A stretch of DNA of 64,000 nucleotides from Sphaerisporangium flaviroseum (GCF_039537005.1 NZ_BAAAZR010000039.1:1-64000), one strand, 5' to 3'; positions 25,901 to 33,993 are shown, numbered from the stretch's first letter. Made by a program: numbers and translations. The notes: generated from the letters alone by a model not told the origin.

Positions 25901-28900
25901 CTGGGGATCAAGGGTGACCTCGCCCAGGCGGACCAGGAGGACCTGGATTTCCTGCTCGACGAGGCGTACCGGCGGTACTGCGACGATCGCGCCCTGATCG
26001 GCACGGCCGCCAGTTGCCGCCCGATCGTCGCCTCGCTCGTCGAGGCGGGCGTCGACGAGATCGCCTGCTTCGTGGACTTCGGCGTGCCCGGCGAGCGGAT
26101 GCTCGCGGCCCTGCCGCGCATCGCCGGCCTGCGGGAGACGGCCGATGCCCCGGCTCATCGGTGTGCGGCGCGGCCACGCCCGCCCGTCCCCGCTCCCGCG
26201 CCGGCCTCCCCGGCGCAGCGGCGGCTGTGGATCGTGGAGCAGATGTATCCAGGCCGGAACGACTACTGGGAGCCGAAGGGCATCCTGCTGGAGGGACGGC
26301 TCGACGTCGAAGCGTTGCTGGGGGCCCTGGAGCGGGTGGTCGCCCGCCATCCCCAGCTCGGTTCGGTGTTCCGTGAGGTGGAGGGCGGCGTCCAGCAGGT
26401 CTTCCTCCCGCCCGCGCCTGTGCGGTGCCCGGTCGTCGACATGGCCGGCCGGACCGTGCCGGAGGCCTGCGCCGAGCTGATGGGGCAGGCGCGGAGCAGG
26501 GTCTCGGATCTGTCCGAAGGGCCCCTCTTCGCGGCCACGCTGGCCAGGCTGGGCGACGAGCGACACCTGCTCTTTCTGCTGGCGCATCACATCGTCTTCG
26601 ACTCGATGTCCACCGCCGTGTTCACCCAGGACCTGGCGGCCTCCTACCGGGCGTGGCCCGCCGAGCCCGCAGAGCCGCCCCCGCCGTCCGGACCGGTGGA
26701 AGCCGGCGGTCCCGAGCCCGCTGACACGGCCTTCTGGCTGCGGGAGCTGGCGGGCGCCCAGGTGCTCCACCTTCCCGCCGATCATCCCGGAGCGGGTCCG
26801 GGCGAGGCCAAGGGGCGCGGCATGACCTGGGAGTTCGGCGCCTCGCTCGCCGAGCGCCTCGAGGTGTACGCGCGCACACGAGGCGCCACGCCGTTCATGG
26901 TGATCGTGGCCGCGCTCGGCGCCGTACTGGGGCGCATGAGCGGTCAGGAGGACTTCATGATCGGCACGGCGGTCACCGACAGGCCCGAGGGAACCGAGCA
27001 CCGGATCGGCATGTACATCAACACCGTGGTGCTGCGCATGGACCTGACCGGTGACCCGGACTTCACCGGCCTGCTGCGCCGGGTGCGCGAGCGCAGTACC
27101 CGTGCCTACGAGCACCAGAACGTCGCCTTCGACGACCTGGTGACGGCCCTCAACCCCGATCGGGTGGCGGGCGCCAACCCGCTGATCAGTGTGATGGTCG
27201 AGTACGAGAACGCGACCGACGTCGAATTCGACCCGCCGCGGGTGCGCGCCGAACTGGTGGACGTCCCGGCGGACAGGGCGCCGTTCCCCGTCACCTTCTA
27301 TCTGAGCAGGCACGGCGCGGGGCTGCGATGCGTGGTGGAGTACGACTCCGCTCTCTTCGAGGAGTCCGCGGTGGTCCGCATCCTGGACTACACGCGTCAG
27401 GTCCTGTCACTGGCGATGGACCGCGAGGGCGCACCGCTTTCCGAGCTCACCCCTTTGACGCCGGCGGACCGCGACACGCTGCGCGAGCGGCAGGCGCCCG
27501 CCGTGGCCGACCCGCCCGCGTCGCTGCACGGGCTCGTCGAGGAGCAGGCGCGGCGGACACCGGACGCGGTGGCCATCGCCGCGGACGAGGGAGACCTCTG
27601 CTACCGGGATCTCGACCATGCGGCCAACGCCCTGGCACACGCCCTGGTGGCACGGGGCGCGGGGCGAGGCGGCCGGGTGGCCGTCTGCATGGCGCCAGGA
27701 GCGGAGCTGGTCGTCACGTTGCTCGCCGTGCTCAAGACCGGTGCCGCGTACGTCCCGCTGGACGTCGCGCTGCCGTCGAGCCGCATCGCCTTCTGCCTGG
27801 ACGACAGCCAGGCCGTGCTGCTGGTCGTGGACGCGGGCTTCGCCGGAGCGCACCCCGGCTTCGCCCGGGAACACCTGCTGTACGTGGCCGACCCGGACCT
27901 GGCGCCGGTCGCGGAGGCCCCATGGGCCGGCGGCACGCCGGAGGACATCGCCTACTGCGTCTACACCTCCGGCTCGACCGGCAGCCCCAAAGCGGTCCAG
28001 GTGCCCCATCGAGGGCCGGTGAACCTGGTGCGCTGGCAGCTTCGCGGCCATCCGCCCCTGCGTACGCTGCAATGGACCTCCCCGGGGTTCGACGTCAGCG
28101 TCCAGGAGGTCTTCGCGACGTTGGCCTCGGGCGCCGCGCTGGTCGTCGTGCCGGAAGGGGTGCGGCGTGACGCCGAGGCCCTGGGCGCCGCCATGAACCG
28201 CCACGGCGTGCAGCGGCTGCACCTGCCGTTCACGCCGCTGAAGTACCTGGCCGGGTGCGGCCTGCGCGTCCCCTCGCTGCGCGAGATATGCGTGGCGGGG
28301 GAGCCGCTCACGATCACCAAGGCGCTGAGGGAGTTCCTGGACGCGCACGGGCAGGTCAGACTGCTGAACCAGTACGGCCCGACCGAGACCTCCGTCATCG
28401 TGACCAGCCACGAGGTGACCGACCTCGACACGCCGCGCGTTCCGATCGGCCGTCCCATCGACAACGTGACGGTGCGCGTGCTGGACGGCGGACGGCGGGA
28501 GGTGCCCGTCGGCGCGGTCGGCGAGCTGTACGTGGGCGGTGTGGCCGTGGCGCTTGGCTACCTCAACGACCCCGAGCGCACTGCCGAGAGCTTCGTTCCC
28601 GCCGGCGAGACGACGCTCTACCGTACGGGCGACCTGGTTCGCTGGCGCCCCGACGGCACGCTGGAGTTCCACGGCCGTACGGACGAGCAGGTGAAGATCC
28701 GGGGGCATCGCGTCGAGCCGGGGGAGGTCCGGCACGCGCTCGGACGGCTCCCCGAGGTACGCGACAGCACGGTCGTGGCGCGTCCCGACGCCGCCGGTGA
28801 GCCGCGGCTGGTGGCCTACGTGGTGCTCGAACCGGGGGAGGCGCCCCGGGGGATCGCTTGGAGCACCGCGCTTCGTGACCGGTTGCGCGGCGTGCTGCCC

Positions 28901-29269
28901 TCCTATCTCGTCCCGGACCACTGGGTGCGCGTGGACGAGATCCCCGTGAACCTCAACGGCAAGGTCATGGCGGATGGGCTCCCGAACGTCGTGGAGGACG
29001 ACGGGGCCGCGCGGGACGAGCGGCCCGCCACACCGCTGGAAGAGGCGGTACACGAGATCTGGTGCGGCGAACTCCAGATGCCCTCGGCACCGGTGAACGC
29101 CTCCTTCTTCGACCTCGGTGGCAATTCGCTCAAGGCGCTGCGGGTCATCACGCTGATGCGCGAGCGGTTCGGCCGCCAGTACCCTCTCGTCGACTTCATG
29201 GCCGAGCCGGACATCCGATCGGTCGCCAGACGCCTGGCGCGGGCGGGCGCGACCGATGTCGAGTCTTGA
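19991..29269 (+). CDS. Hybrid PKS-NRPS: AMP ligase-ACP-KS-AT-ACP-LLM monooxygenase-C-A-PCP
   Basis: 3092-aa core synthase. Order: acyl-AMP ligase (about 25-578, LSSGSTGTPK); ACP (603-677, Ser about 637); ketosynthase (693-1103, Cys847 in TACSTS, EAHGTGTP, SIGHLD); linker of five 7-aa repeats; acyltransferase (1166-1497, Ser1253 in GHSLGE, RAFHS pointing to malonyl-CoA); ACP (1510-1587, Ser1547); luciferase-like FMN monooxygenase (1703-2050, PERHFHSFGG, of the MupA/Atu3671 kind); condensation (2070-2504, HHIVFD, His2200); adenylation (2511-2997); PCP (3016-3080, Ser3046). My by-eye adenylation code is DVQ-H-C-A-Q-V-I, with no confident substrate. No ketoreductase or thioesterase. The product is predicted as a starter acyl plus one beta-keto unit, oxidised by the monooxygenase, then condensed with one amino acid. 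GTG overlaps the preceding stop. Confidence 0.93.
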   Translation: MTGGTGMHSDPVAAPPAECHGPPHDGLDTAGTLAGALPRAAAEAPERGVVVVAPDGLSSTLITYPDLLAAARRVLAGLLRSGHRPGDTVVLYGLAPEDFFPAFWACLLGGSVPLPVDGPREAGPRTRSVERLADACGRLGRPLVLTDAAGHAALAEHGAAPGLTVADIARLPGAGESAPIPPSPPEPAATALLMLSSGSTGTPKIIPLTHGGLADFAAGNRRMLGWEQGEKTLNWLPLDLSASLLLYHLLPVFLRMTNVHVRPELVLARPARWLDLVAEHRAHHTWAPTFGFQALLSALAGDAERPSWDLSHVRSLVSGGEQIVPRVAGDLMAALAPYGVPRDRFVPAWGMTETCTGITFGRYGEPGGLHRLLASSLGGRVVPAGPEVPDEECVTFVGLGRPAPGASLRVVDEGQRLLKEGEVGHLQVRSARVTPGYLHDDAEAAAGPGDWLATGDLAFIKDGGLVMVGRHKDIVVIHGEKHSCRSIEELVESVEGVTPGAVAACAVPDQALGSERLAIFFSPSPGAGPAGEVAEKVGRTVMRRLGVLPGHVVPLAPEDFPRTPGGKIRRLELAGRLPARPAAAPSAHPAAHAGSPRATAAADLRGLIRRAVAGVGSVVDPGGADDRRPFYELGLTSVTLVRLHERLRQALGGRLPVHVLFQHPSIADLACHLEARSGTAGEGAEPRVAGANAPIAVIGMGLRFPRAATPQEYWDNLRQGRDCTTTFAGGRRAGVLDDVFSFDPGFFGMSPKEAASTHPAHRLFLECAYQALESGGYAARVDARIGVFAGEGMTLLGYQSHRPDGAAGEGLADAMQAAIGRQSDFLASRVSFRLGLTGPAVGVQTACSTSLVAVHLAIQALRDGDADLALAGAAAVHLPQRFRYAHHPESVLSPTGTCRPFGAGADGTVGGNGVGVVLLKPLAAALADGDPVLAVITGTAVNNDGRRKAGFTAPSVQGQTEVVRTALRRAGLRGEDLSYVEAHGTGTPVGDPIEFAALSQALRAGPGRRGFCAVGSVKSSIGHLDTCSGIAGLIKVVLMLGHRTVVPTRNLGEPNPELDLETSPLTLADAPRPWTGEGGGPLRAGVNSLGVGGTNAFVVLEEPPSRTVPAARAPLARGIGEPAVADARPASPDTRPVSPDTRTVSPDTRTVSPDTRPVSPDARPGLLFSGQGGARHGMARELHASLPVFRSVLEQCERLYRACAGGGLLNALTEGEGPLTGALAQPGLFAYQAALTAQWREWGLEPRYVIGHSLGEISAMHAAGALSLAEGVRLTVQRGRLMESAVAEGGMLAVRGDAARVESLAGLGGLEVAVRNGPRDFVLSGAPAALRRGEDLLREADLDWRRLDVDRAFHSTMLGPMLGDWERTLATCAFAPLDVPLISSLDGTVMPAGTTPDPLHLLRHAGQAVRFDLAMASLRERGRGVLLEIGPRGELTVLGRRLSPDLTWVAAQRRDVDPLRGLALAAERLHRAGCFLAWERVAPGGRRPAHPGHPFQRIHIPYGGGQERTDVDDEILGTVRSLTAERLGLAPDLLDVDSTFAMLGGDSLSLVSLTRRLERALGVRVPLRALFEEADTPRKLADLVAGAEGARPRRASPPSSSPSVQVPLPSQPASRPRSPLPPAVAPVAPEQEAMSGDLGGVYAAQLKLAEGLIDKVTGLMTRQLDVLAARPGTPSDGGPPATAVRQLPPAPLPAPRRPVTRTAGACDFSLYFFGDYPDQDAGAKYAHILAAAEFADTNGFHAVWIPERHFHSFGGLFPNPSVLAAALATRTSSVRLHAGSVVLPLHDPIRVAEEWSVVDNLSQGRAGLCVASGWHADDFALAPGNFGAHRDLMYERLDVVRRLWAGQPVAATSGTGEAIEVALFPRPIQRRPPLYTAVVGNPGSYRRAAENDLGIVTNLMSQSVDRLEENIALYRRTRSEHGLDPAAGRVVVLAHTYLGDDLDHVRREAAGPFRSYLRSSLHLLGDLASSLGIKGDLAQADQEDLDFLLDEAYRRYCDDRALIGTAASCRPIVASLVEAGVDEIACFVDFGVPGERMLAALPRIAGLRETADAPAHRCAARPRPPVPAPAPASPAQRRLWIVEQMYPGRNDYWEPKGILLEGRLDVEALLGALERVVARHPQLGSVFREVEGGVQQVFLPPAPVRCPVVDMAGRTVPEACAELMGQARSRVSDLSEGPLFAATLARLGDERHLLFLLAHHIVFDSMSTAVFTQDLAASYRAWPAEPAEPPPPSGPVEAGGPEPADTAFWLRELAGAQVLHLPADHPGAGPGEAKGRGMTWEFGASLAERLEVYARTRGATPFMVIVAALGAVLGRMSGQEDFMIGTAVTDRPEGTEHRIGMYINTVVLRMDLTGDPDFTGLLRRVRERSTRAYEHQNVAFDDLVTALNPDRVAGANPLISVMVEYENATDVEFDPPRVRAELVDVPADRAPFPVTFYLSRHGAGLRCVVEYDSALFEESAVVRILDYTRQVLSLAMDREGAPLSELTPLTPADRDTLRERQAPAVADPPASLHGLVEEQARRTPDAVAIAADEGDLCYRDLDHAANALAHALVARGAGRGGRVAVCMAPGAELVVTLLAVLKTGAAYVPLDVALPSSRIAFCLDDSQAVLLVVDAGFAGAHPGFAREHLLYVADPDLAPVAEAPWAGGTPEDIAYCVYTSGSTGSPKAVQVPHRGPVNLVRWQLRGHPPLRTLQWTSPGFDVSVQEVFATLASGAALVVVPEGVRRDAEALGAAMNRHGVQRLHLPFTPLKYLAGCGLRVPSLREICVAGEPLTITKALREFLDAHGQVRLLNQYGPTETSVIVTSHEVTDLDTPRVPIGRPIDNVTVRVLDGGRREVPVGAVGELYVGGVAVALGYLNDPERTAESFVPAGETTLYRTGDLVRWRPDGTLEFHGRTDEQVKIRGHRVEPGEVRHALGRLPEVRDSTVVARPDAAGEPRLVAYVVLEPGEAPRGIAWSTALRDRLRGVLPSYLVPDHWVRVDEIPVNLNGKVMADGLPNVVEDDGAARDERPATPLEEAVHEIWCGELQMPSAPVNASFFDLGGNSLKALRVITLMRERFGRQYPLVDFMAEPDIRSVARRLARAGATDVES

Positions 29270-30686
29270 CCATGGGCGCCGCGAGGTGCGGAGCGGCACG
29301 TCCATACCGCCCCTCGCCCTGGCGGGTTTCACCGTCTCGCTGGTCAACACGTTGCCGATCCCACTGCTTGGGACGCTGCCGGAGCTGCTGGACACCACGC
29401 AGACGCACGCTTACTGGACCGTGACCGCCACGCTGCTGGTCGGGGCCATGTCCACCCCGATCGCCGGACGGCTGGGCGACATGTACGGCAAGCGCAGGGT
29501 CCTGTTGTGGTGCCTGGGGTCGCTGGTCGCCGGCTCCGTGGTCTGCGGGCTCGCCGGTTCGGTGTCGGTGCTGATCGCCGGGCGTGCCCTCCAGGGATGC
29601 GCGGCCGGCGCACTGCCGGTGGGGCTGGGCATCATGCGCGACCGTCTGCTCGCCGGGCGGCGTGCCCACGGCTTCGCCGCCATGAGCGCGGCCATCGGCG
29701 TGGGAGGCACGGTCGGGTTCCCGCTGGCCGCACTCATGGCCGAGCACGCGGACTGGCACGCGCTGTTCTGGCTGGTGGCCGCGATCGGCCTGGTGAACCA
29801 CCTGCTGGTGGTCTTTCGGGTACCGGACGGCGGGATCCGGCACGGCGGGCGGTTCGACTGGGCGGGCGCCGTCACGCTGTCGACAGGGCTGGTCTGCACG
29901 CTGCTGGTGCTGTCCAAGGGGCAGGAATGGGGATGGGCCGGCGGTGCCACCATGGCGACCGCGCTCGTGGGCACGGTCACGATCTCGTGGTGGGCGCGGC
30001 TCCAGTGGCAGGCCGATGAGCCACTGGTGAACCTGCGGCTGCTCAAGGACCGGGCCATGCTGCTGGCCACCGTCGCCACACTGCTCATCGGGTTCGCGAT
30101 GTTCGCCCTGGCCCTGGTGATCCCTCGCGTGCTGCAGTCGTCGCGCGCCACAGGGTACGGCGTGGAGCTGTCCATGGTGGAGGCCGGTCTGGTCCTGGCC
30201 GCCGCGGGGCTCGCGATGATGCTGGCCGCCCCGGTGTCGGTCCGTGTGGCCGCCCGATGGCGGCACAGGGGAACCCTGCTGCTCGGCTGCGGCGTCGTCG
30301 GCGCGGGGTACGCCCTGGTCATCCCCTTCCCCGGCCGGTCCGACGGACTGGTGATCATGGGGCTCGTCACCGCCGGGGTCGTCGTCGGGGTCGGCCTGGG
30401 CCTGGCGTTCTTCGCCATGCCCGCCATCGTCGCCGAGCGAAGTCCGGCCGCCGAGATAGCGGCGGCCAACGGCCTCAACGCTTTGATCCGGCAGCTCGGC
30501 GCCGCCCTGTGCAGCGCGCTGACCAGCGCCGTCTACGCGAACCTGAGCATACGACTCCCGGCGGGAGACGGCTCGCAGCTGGTGTTCCCCTCACGGGACG
30601 GCCTGACGGTGGCCCTGCTGGCCGCCTGCGCCGCATGTGCCCTGGCCGCGTCGGCGACCGCCCTGATCCCGAGGGACACCAGATGA
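29256..30686 (+). CDS. MFS transporter, drug/export type (DHA2-like)
   Basis: 476 aa with about 14 hydrophobic segments, as in 14-TM drug:H+ antiporters. The motif A loop GRLGDMYGKRRVL (about 70-82) and the motif C-like region after it are present. ATG 29256 overlaps the synthase 3' end by 14 bp, so it is cotranscribed and probably translationally coupled. It most likely exports the cluster product, which would also provide self-protection. Confidence 0.9.
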   Translation: MSSLDHGRREVRSGTSIPPLALAGFTVSLVNTLPIPLLGTLPELLDTTQTHAYWTVTATLLVGAMSTPIAGRLGDMYGKRRVLLWCLGSLVAGSVVCGLAGSVSVLIAGRALQGCAAGALPVGLGIMRDRLLAGRRAHGFAAMSAAIGVGGTVGFPLAALMAEHADWHALFWLVAAIGLVNHLLVVFRVPDGGIRHGGRFDWAGAVTLSTGLVCTLLVLSKGQEWGWAGGATMATALVGTVTISWWARLQWQADEPLVNLRLLKDRAMLLATVATLLIGFAMFALALVIPRVLQSSRATGYGVELSMVEAGLVLAAAGLAMMLAAPVSVRVAARWRHRGTLLLGCGVVGAGYALVIPFPGRSDGLVIMGLVTAGVVVGVGLGLAFFAMPAIVAERSPAAEIAAANGLNALIRQLGAALCSALTSAVYANLSIRLPAGDGSQLVFPSRDGLTVALLAACAACALAASATALIPRDTR

Positions 30687-31096
30687 CAGACCGATTCCAG
30701 CCGCGGCGGGGGACGTTCGTCTTCGACGGGGACTGCGCTTTCTGCACCTCCACCGTCAACGCCCTGTCGCGGTTCGTCGCACCGGATGTCGACTACCTGC
30801 CCTGGCAGCGGGCGGACCTCGCGCGTCTGTCGCTCACCGCCGACCAGGTGGAGGGCCAGGTGTGGTGGCTGCACCCGGACGAGACCTCCGCCGGCGGCGC
30901 CCGGGCCTTCACCAGGCTGATGCGGCGGGGACGGTGGCCATGGCCGGTGCTCGGACGCCTGGCCGAGCTTCGGCCGGTCGTCCCCCTGGCCGTGTGGGCC
31001 TACCGCTGGGTCGCGCGCAACAGGCACCGCCTGCCGGGGGGCACCCCCGCCTGCGCCGTCGACCGCGCGCAGGACGACCGGCGCCCCCCATCCTGA
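30683..31096 (+). CDS. DCC/DUF393 family thiol-disulfide oxidoreductase-like protein
   Basis: 137 aa starting at ATG 30683, which overlaps the transporter stop (ATGA). The family signature FDGDCAFCTSTVN (about residues 13-25) contains the CxxC redox pair. Family proteins are short thioredoxin-fold-like enzymes often encoded with HTTM membrane proteins, matching the HTTM-like gene at 13045. The C-terminal part is Arg/Pro/Trp rich. A role in thiol or quinone redox at the membrane is possible; the substrate is unknown. A longer in-frame reading exists upstream but would lie within the transporter gene. Confidence 0.82.
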   Translation: MTDRFQPRRGTFVFDGDCAFCTSTVNALSRFVAPDVDYLPWQRADLARLSLTADQVEGQVWWLHPDETSAGGARAFTRLMRRGRWPWPVLGRLAELRPVVPLAVWAYRWVARNRHRLPGGTPACAVDRAQDDRRPPS

Positions 31097-31195
31097 GTTG
31101 CCTCCGGGCTGCCCATGGAACTACCTGTTTCACCGCCTGCCCCCGCTTAGTGTTTCGGTGAACGAATCGCCGAGGAATCGGACGGTAGACGGCCA

Positions 31196-31435
31196 ATGGA
31201 AAACCCAAGGCGGCAGGCCTTGTCGCAGATTTTCACCGACACGCTGGGCCTGGCCGAGATCGGGGCGAACGACAATTTCTTCGATCTCGGCGGGAACTCG
31301 GTAATGGCCATGTCCATTGTCAACCGGGTTCGCGATGAACTCGGCGGCAAGGTGACGGCCCGGCTGTTCTACAGGTGGCCGACCGTCGCCGGGCTCGAAC
31401 AGAACGTGGAATTCGGCGCCGGTCCCGCCACCTGA
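31196..31435 (+). CDS. Stand-alone peptidyl carrier protein
   Basis: 79 aa carrying a single thiolation domain. The phosphopantetheine site is FFDLGGNSVMAM (Ser in GGNS), and the helix I-II pattern is typical. A free PCP fits a cluster with a C-less A-PCP-E enzyme and synthetase-like proteins, and could accept an amino acid from any of them. The ribosome site is weak (GACGG). A 99-bp gap separates it from the DCC gene. Confidence 0.9.
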   Translation: MENPRRQALSQIFTDTLGLAEIGANDNFFDLGGNSVMAMSIVNRVRDELGGKVTARLFYRWPTVAGLEQNVEFGAGPAT

Positions 31436-31467
31436 CGGGGGCCGGCGGGTGACAGCGAAGGAGAGCG

Positions 31468-32199
31468 GTGGACATCCGGATCATCAGGCACGAGCGCGCC
31501 TCTGCCCCCACGACCCGGCTTTTCTCTTTTCCGCACATCGGGGGCGGGCCGGCGATGTTCGCGGGCTGGGCCCAGGTGCTCCGGTCGCCGGTCGAACTGT
31601 GCGTTCCCCTCCTGCCCGGGAGGGAGCGCGCCTTCGACCAGGCGCCTTTCACGGACATCGAGGAAATGTGCGCCGCACTGCGCGATGCGATCGCTCCGCT
31701 CATGGACGTCCCGTCGGTCTTCTTCGGTGACTGCTTCGGCGGCCTGGTGGCCTTCCACCTCACGCACCTGCTCCAGGGCGGCGGCCCGCGGCCGGAAAAG
31801 CTCATCGTGTACGGCCTGGGCGCACCCCATGTGACCACGCGGGAAGAGGCGGGATATCCCAGGTCCGACGCGCTCGTCGGGGAGTTGCGCGAATACCTGA
31901 AACGGGCCGGTGACACCGATCCGGCGTTACTGGACGACCCCGACTGGATGGAGACGCTGGAACCCTCCATTCGCGGGGATCTGGCCGTGACCGAGAGCTT
32001 TCACCACCAGCACGGCCCGCCTCTGAGCACACCGATCGCCGTGATTGCCGAACCTCAGGCGAAAAAGGTGATCGACGAGTTCGCCGCATGGGCGGAACTC
32101 ACAGAATCCGCATTCTCCATGCGCCTGCTGCCGTCCGGCCCCAAGCACTGGAAAAGGCTCGCCGAAGCGGTGGATCGCGAAATCGCCCAGCCGGGATAG
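31468..32199 (+). CDS. Type II thioesterase-like protein with Cys nucleophile
   Basis: 243 aa, GTG 31468 with GAAGGAG upstream. The fold is type II thioesterase: FSFPHIGGGPAMF (19-31), LPGRER, IAVIAEP and a C-terminal KHW (His227). The usual GHSxGG elbow is FGDCFGG, so the nucleophile position is Cys89 and the preceding His is Asp88. Thioesterase domains with active-site Cys are known in beta-lactone (obafluorin) and beta-lactam (sulfazecin) assembly, where they release or cyclise the product rather than edit. As no module here has a built-in thioesterase, this enzyme is a good candidate for chain release. The acid of the triad is not obvious. Confidence 0.85.
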   Translation: MDIRIIRHERASAPTTRLFSFPHIGGGPAMFAGWAQVLRSPVELCVPLLPGRERAFDQAPFTDIEEMCAALRDAIAPLMDVPSVFFGDCFGGLVAFHLTHLLQGGGPRPEKLIVYGLGAPHVTTREEAGYPRSDALVGELREYLKRAGDTDPALLDDPDWMETLEPSIRGDLAVTESFHHQHGPPLSTPIAVIAEPQAKKVIDEFAAWAELTESAFSMRLLPSGPKHWKRLAEAVDREIAQPG

Positions 32200-32214
32200 T
32201 GGAAGGAAATCGCA

Positions 32215-33192
32215 GTGCGTTTTCGACATCACGCCGCCGGTCTGGTCATGGCGCTGCTGTCCGCCTGCTGCTTCGGCTTCGCCGGAGTCGCGGCGAAGGC
32301 CTTGGGCCAGGTCGGGCTGGAGCCGGTCCAGGCGGTATGGATCCGGTTGCTCGTCAGCGCCTGTCTGCTGATGCCGTACGCCTTCCTCCGCCGGCCACGC
32401 GCCCTGCGGGTCCCCAGGCCGCTGCTCCCGGCCGTGGCCGCCTACGGGCTGCTGGCGGTCGCGGGCGCCCAGGGCATGTTCTTCGCCGCGCTCTCCCGGG
32501 TCCCGGTGAGCGTCGCACTGCTGATCGCCTATCTGGCGCCGATCCTCGTCCTCCTCTGGGCGAAATGCGTATGGCGGCGCCGGATGTCATGGCAGGCGGT
32601 GGTGGGCGCCGGACTGGCGGCCCTGGGGCTGGCCTCGGTCGTGCAGGTGTGGACCGGCGTCCGGCTGGACCCGCTCGGCCTGCTGTTCGCCCTGGCCGCC
32701 GCCTGTTGCCTGGCGACCTATTTCCTGCTCAGCGAGTCGCTGGCCGGGGTAGACCTGCTCGGCCTGCTGGTCTGGGGGCTGGCCGGCGGAGCGATCGTGC
32801 TGACCCCGGTGGCCGCACCCTGGAACATTCAGTGGTGGGCCTTCACCGGCACCGTCGAGGTCGGCCCGTGGCCGGTTCCCGTGGTGGGCGTCGTCGCGTG
32901 GCTGGTCGTGGTCAGCACGGTGGTGGCGTACCTCACGGGCATGGGGGCGGTCAGGCGGCTGTCATCGCCACTGGCCAGCGTCCTCGCCAGCTTGGAGGTC
33001 GTGGTGTCGGCGGTGGTGGCGCTGGCCGTGCTGGACGAACAGCTGTCGATGGCGCAGTGGGGCGGGATGGTCCTCGTGCTCGCCGGCGCGTTCCTGTCCC
33101 ACCAGGCCACCACGAACAGCAGGCGCGCACGGGAGACGGTGGCACCGCGTCTCGTCGGCAAGGAACTCGCCACGGCGAACGCACGCCCGTAA
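32215..33192 (+). CDS. EamA (DMT superfamily) transporter
   Basis: 325 aa with ten hydrophobic segments in two repeated halves, typical of EamA/RhaT-like permeases (start GLVMALLSACCFGFAGVAAKAL; second half LLFALAAACCLATYFLLSESL). GTG 32215 with GGAAGGA upstream. It lies between the thioesterase and racemase genes, so it is a second candidate exporter for the product or for an amino acid precursor. A basic cytoplasmic tail follows about residue 300. Confidence 0.87.
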   Translation: MRFRHHAAGLVMALLSACCFGFAGVAAKALGQVGLEPVQAVWIRLLVSACLLMPYAFLRRPRALRVPRPLLPAVAAYGLLAVAGAQGMFFAALSRVPVSVALLIAYLAPILVLLWAKCVWRRRMSWQAVVGAGLAALGLASVVQVWTGVRLDPLGLLFALAAACCLATYFLLSESLAGVDLLGLLVWGLAGGAIVLTPVAAPWNIQWWAFTGTVEVGPWPVPVVGVVAWLVVVSTVVAYLTGMGAVRRLSSPLASVLASLEVVVSAVVALAVLDEQLSMAQWGGMVLVLAGAFLSHQATTNSRRARETVAPRLVGKELATANARP

Positions 33193-33247
33193 CGGATCAT
33201 CGGCATCCATTCACATTTGATCACGTCATGTAACGGAACGGAGTGGC

Positions 33248-33967
33248 ATGCGTACTATCGGGCTCCTCGGCGGACTCAGTTGGGAATCGACCGTCATCTA
33301 CTACCAGATCATGAACCAGAGGGTGCGTGAGCGGCTCGGCGGCAGTCACTCCGCGCAGAGCCTCATCTGGTCGTTCGAGTTCAAGAAGTTCGAGGACCTC
33401 ATCTTCGCCGGCCGGTGGGACGAGGTCGGCGCGCTGCTCGGCGAGGCAGGGCAGAAGCTGCAGGGACTCGGCGCCGACACCCTGCTCATCTGCAGCAACA
33501 CCTTCCACCGCGTCGCCGACCAGGTGGCCGAGTCGGTGACGGTCCCCGTGCTGCACATCGCCGACGCCGTGGGCGCGGAGATCCGCGACCAGGGAATGCG
33601 CAGGATCGGGTTGCTGGGAACCCGCTTCACCATGGAGGGGACCTTCTACCGGGACCGGCTGGCGGCGCACGGCTTCGAGGTCCTCATCCCGGAGGACGAA
33701 CAGCGCCTGTTCATCGACCGTGTGATCTTCGACGAGCTGGTCCGCGGGGTGCTGAAGGAGTCCTCGCGCGAGGCCTACGCGGAGATCGTCGCCGGTCTGG
33801 CCGCCAAGGGCGCGGAGGGCGTCATCCTCGGCTGCACGGAGATCGAGCTGCTGCTCGACAACAAGGACACCGCCATCCCGGTGTTCCCCAGCGCCCGGCT
33901 GCACGCGGAGGCGGCCGTGGACTTCGCCCTGCACGCGGCCGTCCCGGACAGGGCCGTGGCCGCCTGA
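33248..33967 (+). CDS. Aspartate/glutamate racemase family protein
   Basis: 239 aa of the cofactor-independent Asp/Glu racemase superfamily. Both catalytic cysteines are in place: Cys82 in ICSNTFH and Cys196 in LGCTEIEL; the start GLLGGLSWEST is typical of the amino-acid racemase branch. It probably interconverts an acidic or related amino acid and supplies a D-isomer to the assembly line, or tunes a precursor pool. The gene lies inside the operon between an exporter and the C25-like gene. Substrate not determinable by eye. Confidence 0.9.
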   Translation: MRTIGLLGGLSWESTVIYYQIMNQRVRERLGGSHSAQSLIWSFEFKKFEDLIFAGRWDEVGALLGEAGQKLQGLGADTLLICSNTFHRVADQVAESVTVPVLHIADAVGAEIRDQGMRRIGLLGTRFTMEGTFYRDRLAAHGFEVLIPEDEQRLFIDRVIFDELVRGVLKESSREAYAEIVAGLAAKGAEGVILGCTEIELLLDNKDTAIPVFPSARLHAEAAVDFALHAAVPDRAVAA

Positions 33968-33993
33968 CGCACGGAAGGCACCGAGGTGCTCAC

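Noticed and set aside
31468..32199. Inactive thioesterase
   Set aside because: Although GHS is lost, Cys89 and His227 are present and Cys thioesterases are known, so a dead enzyme is not the simplest reading.
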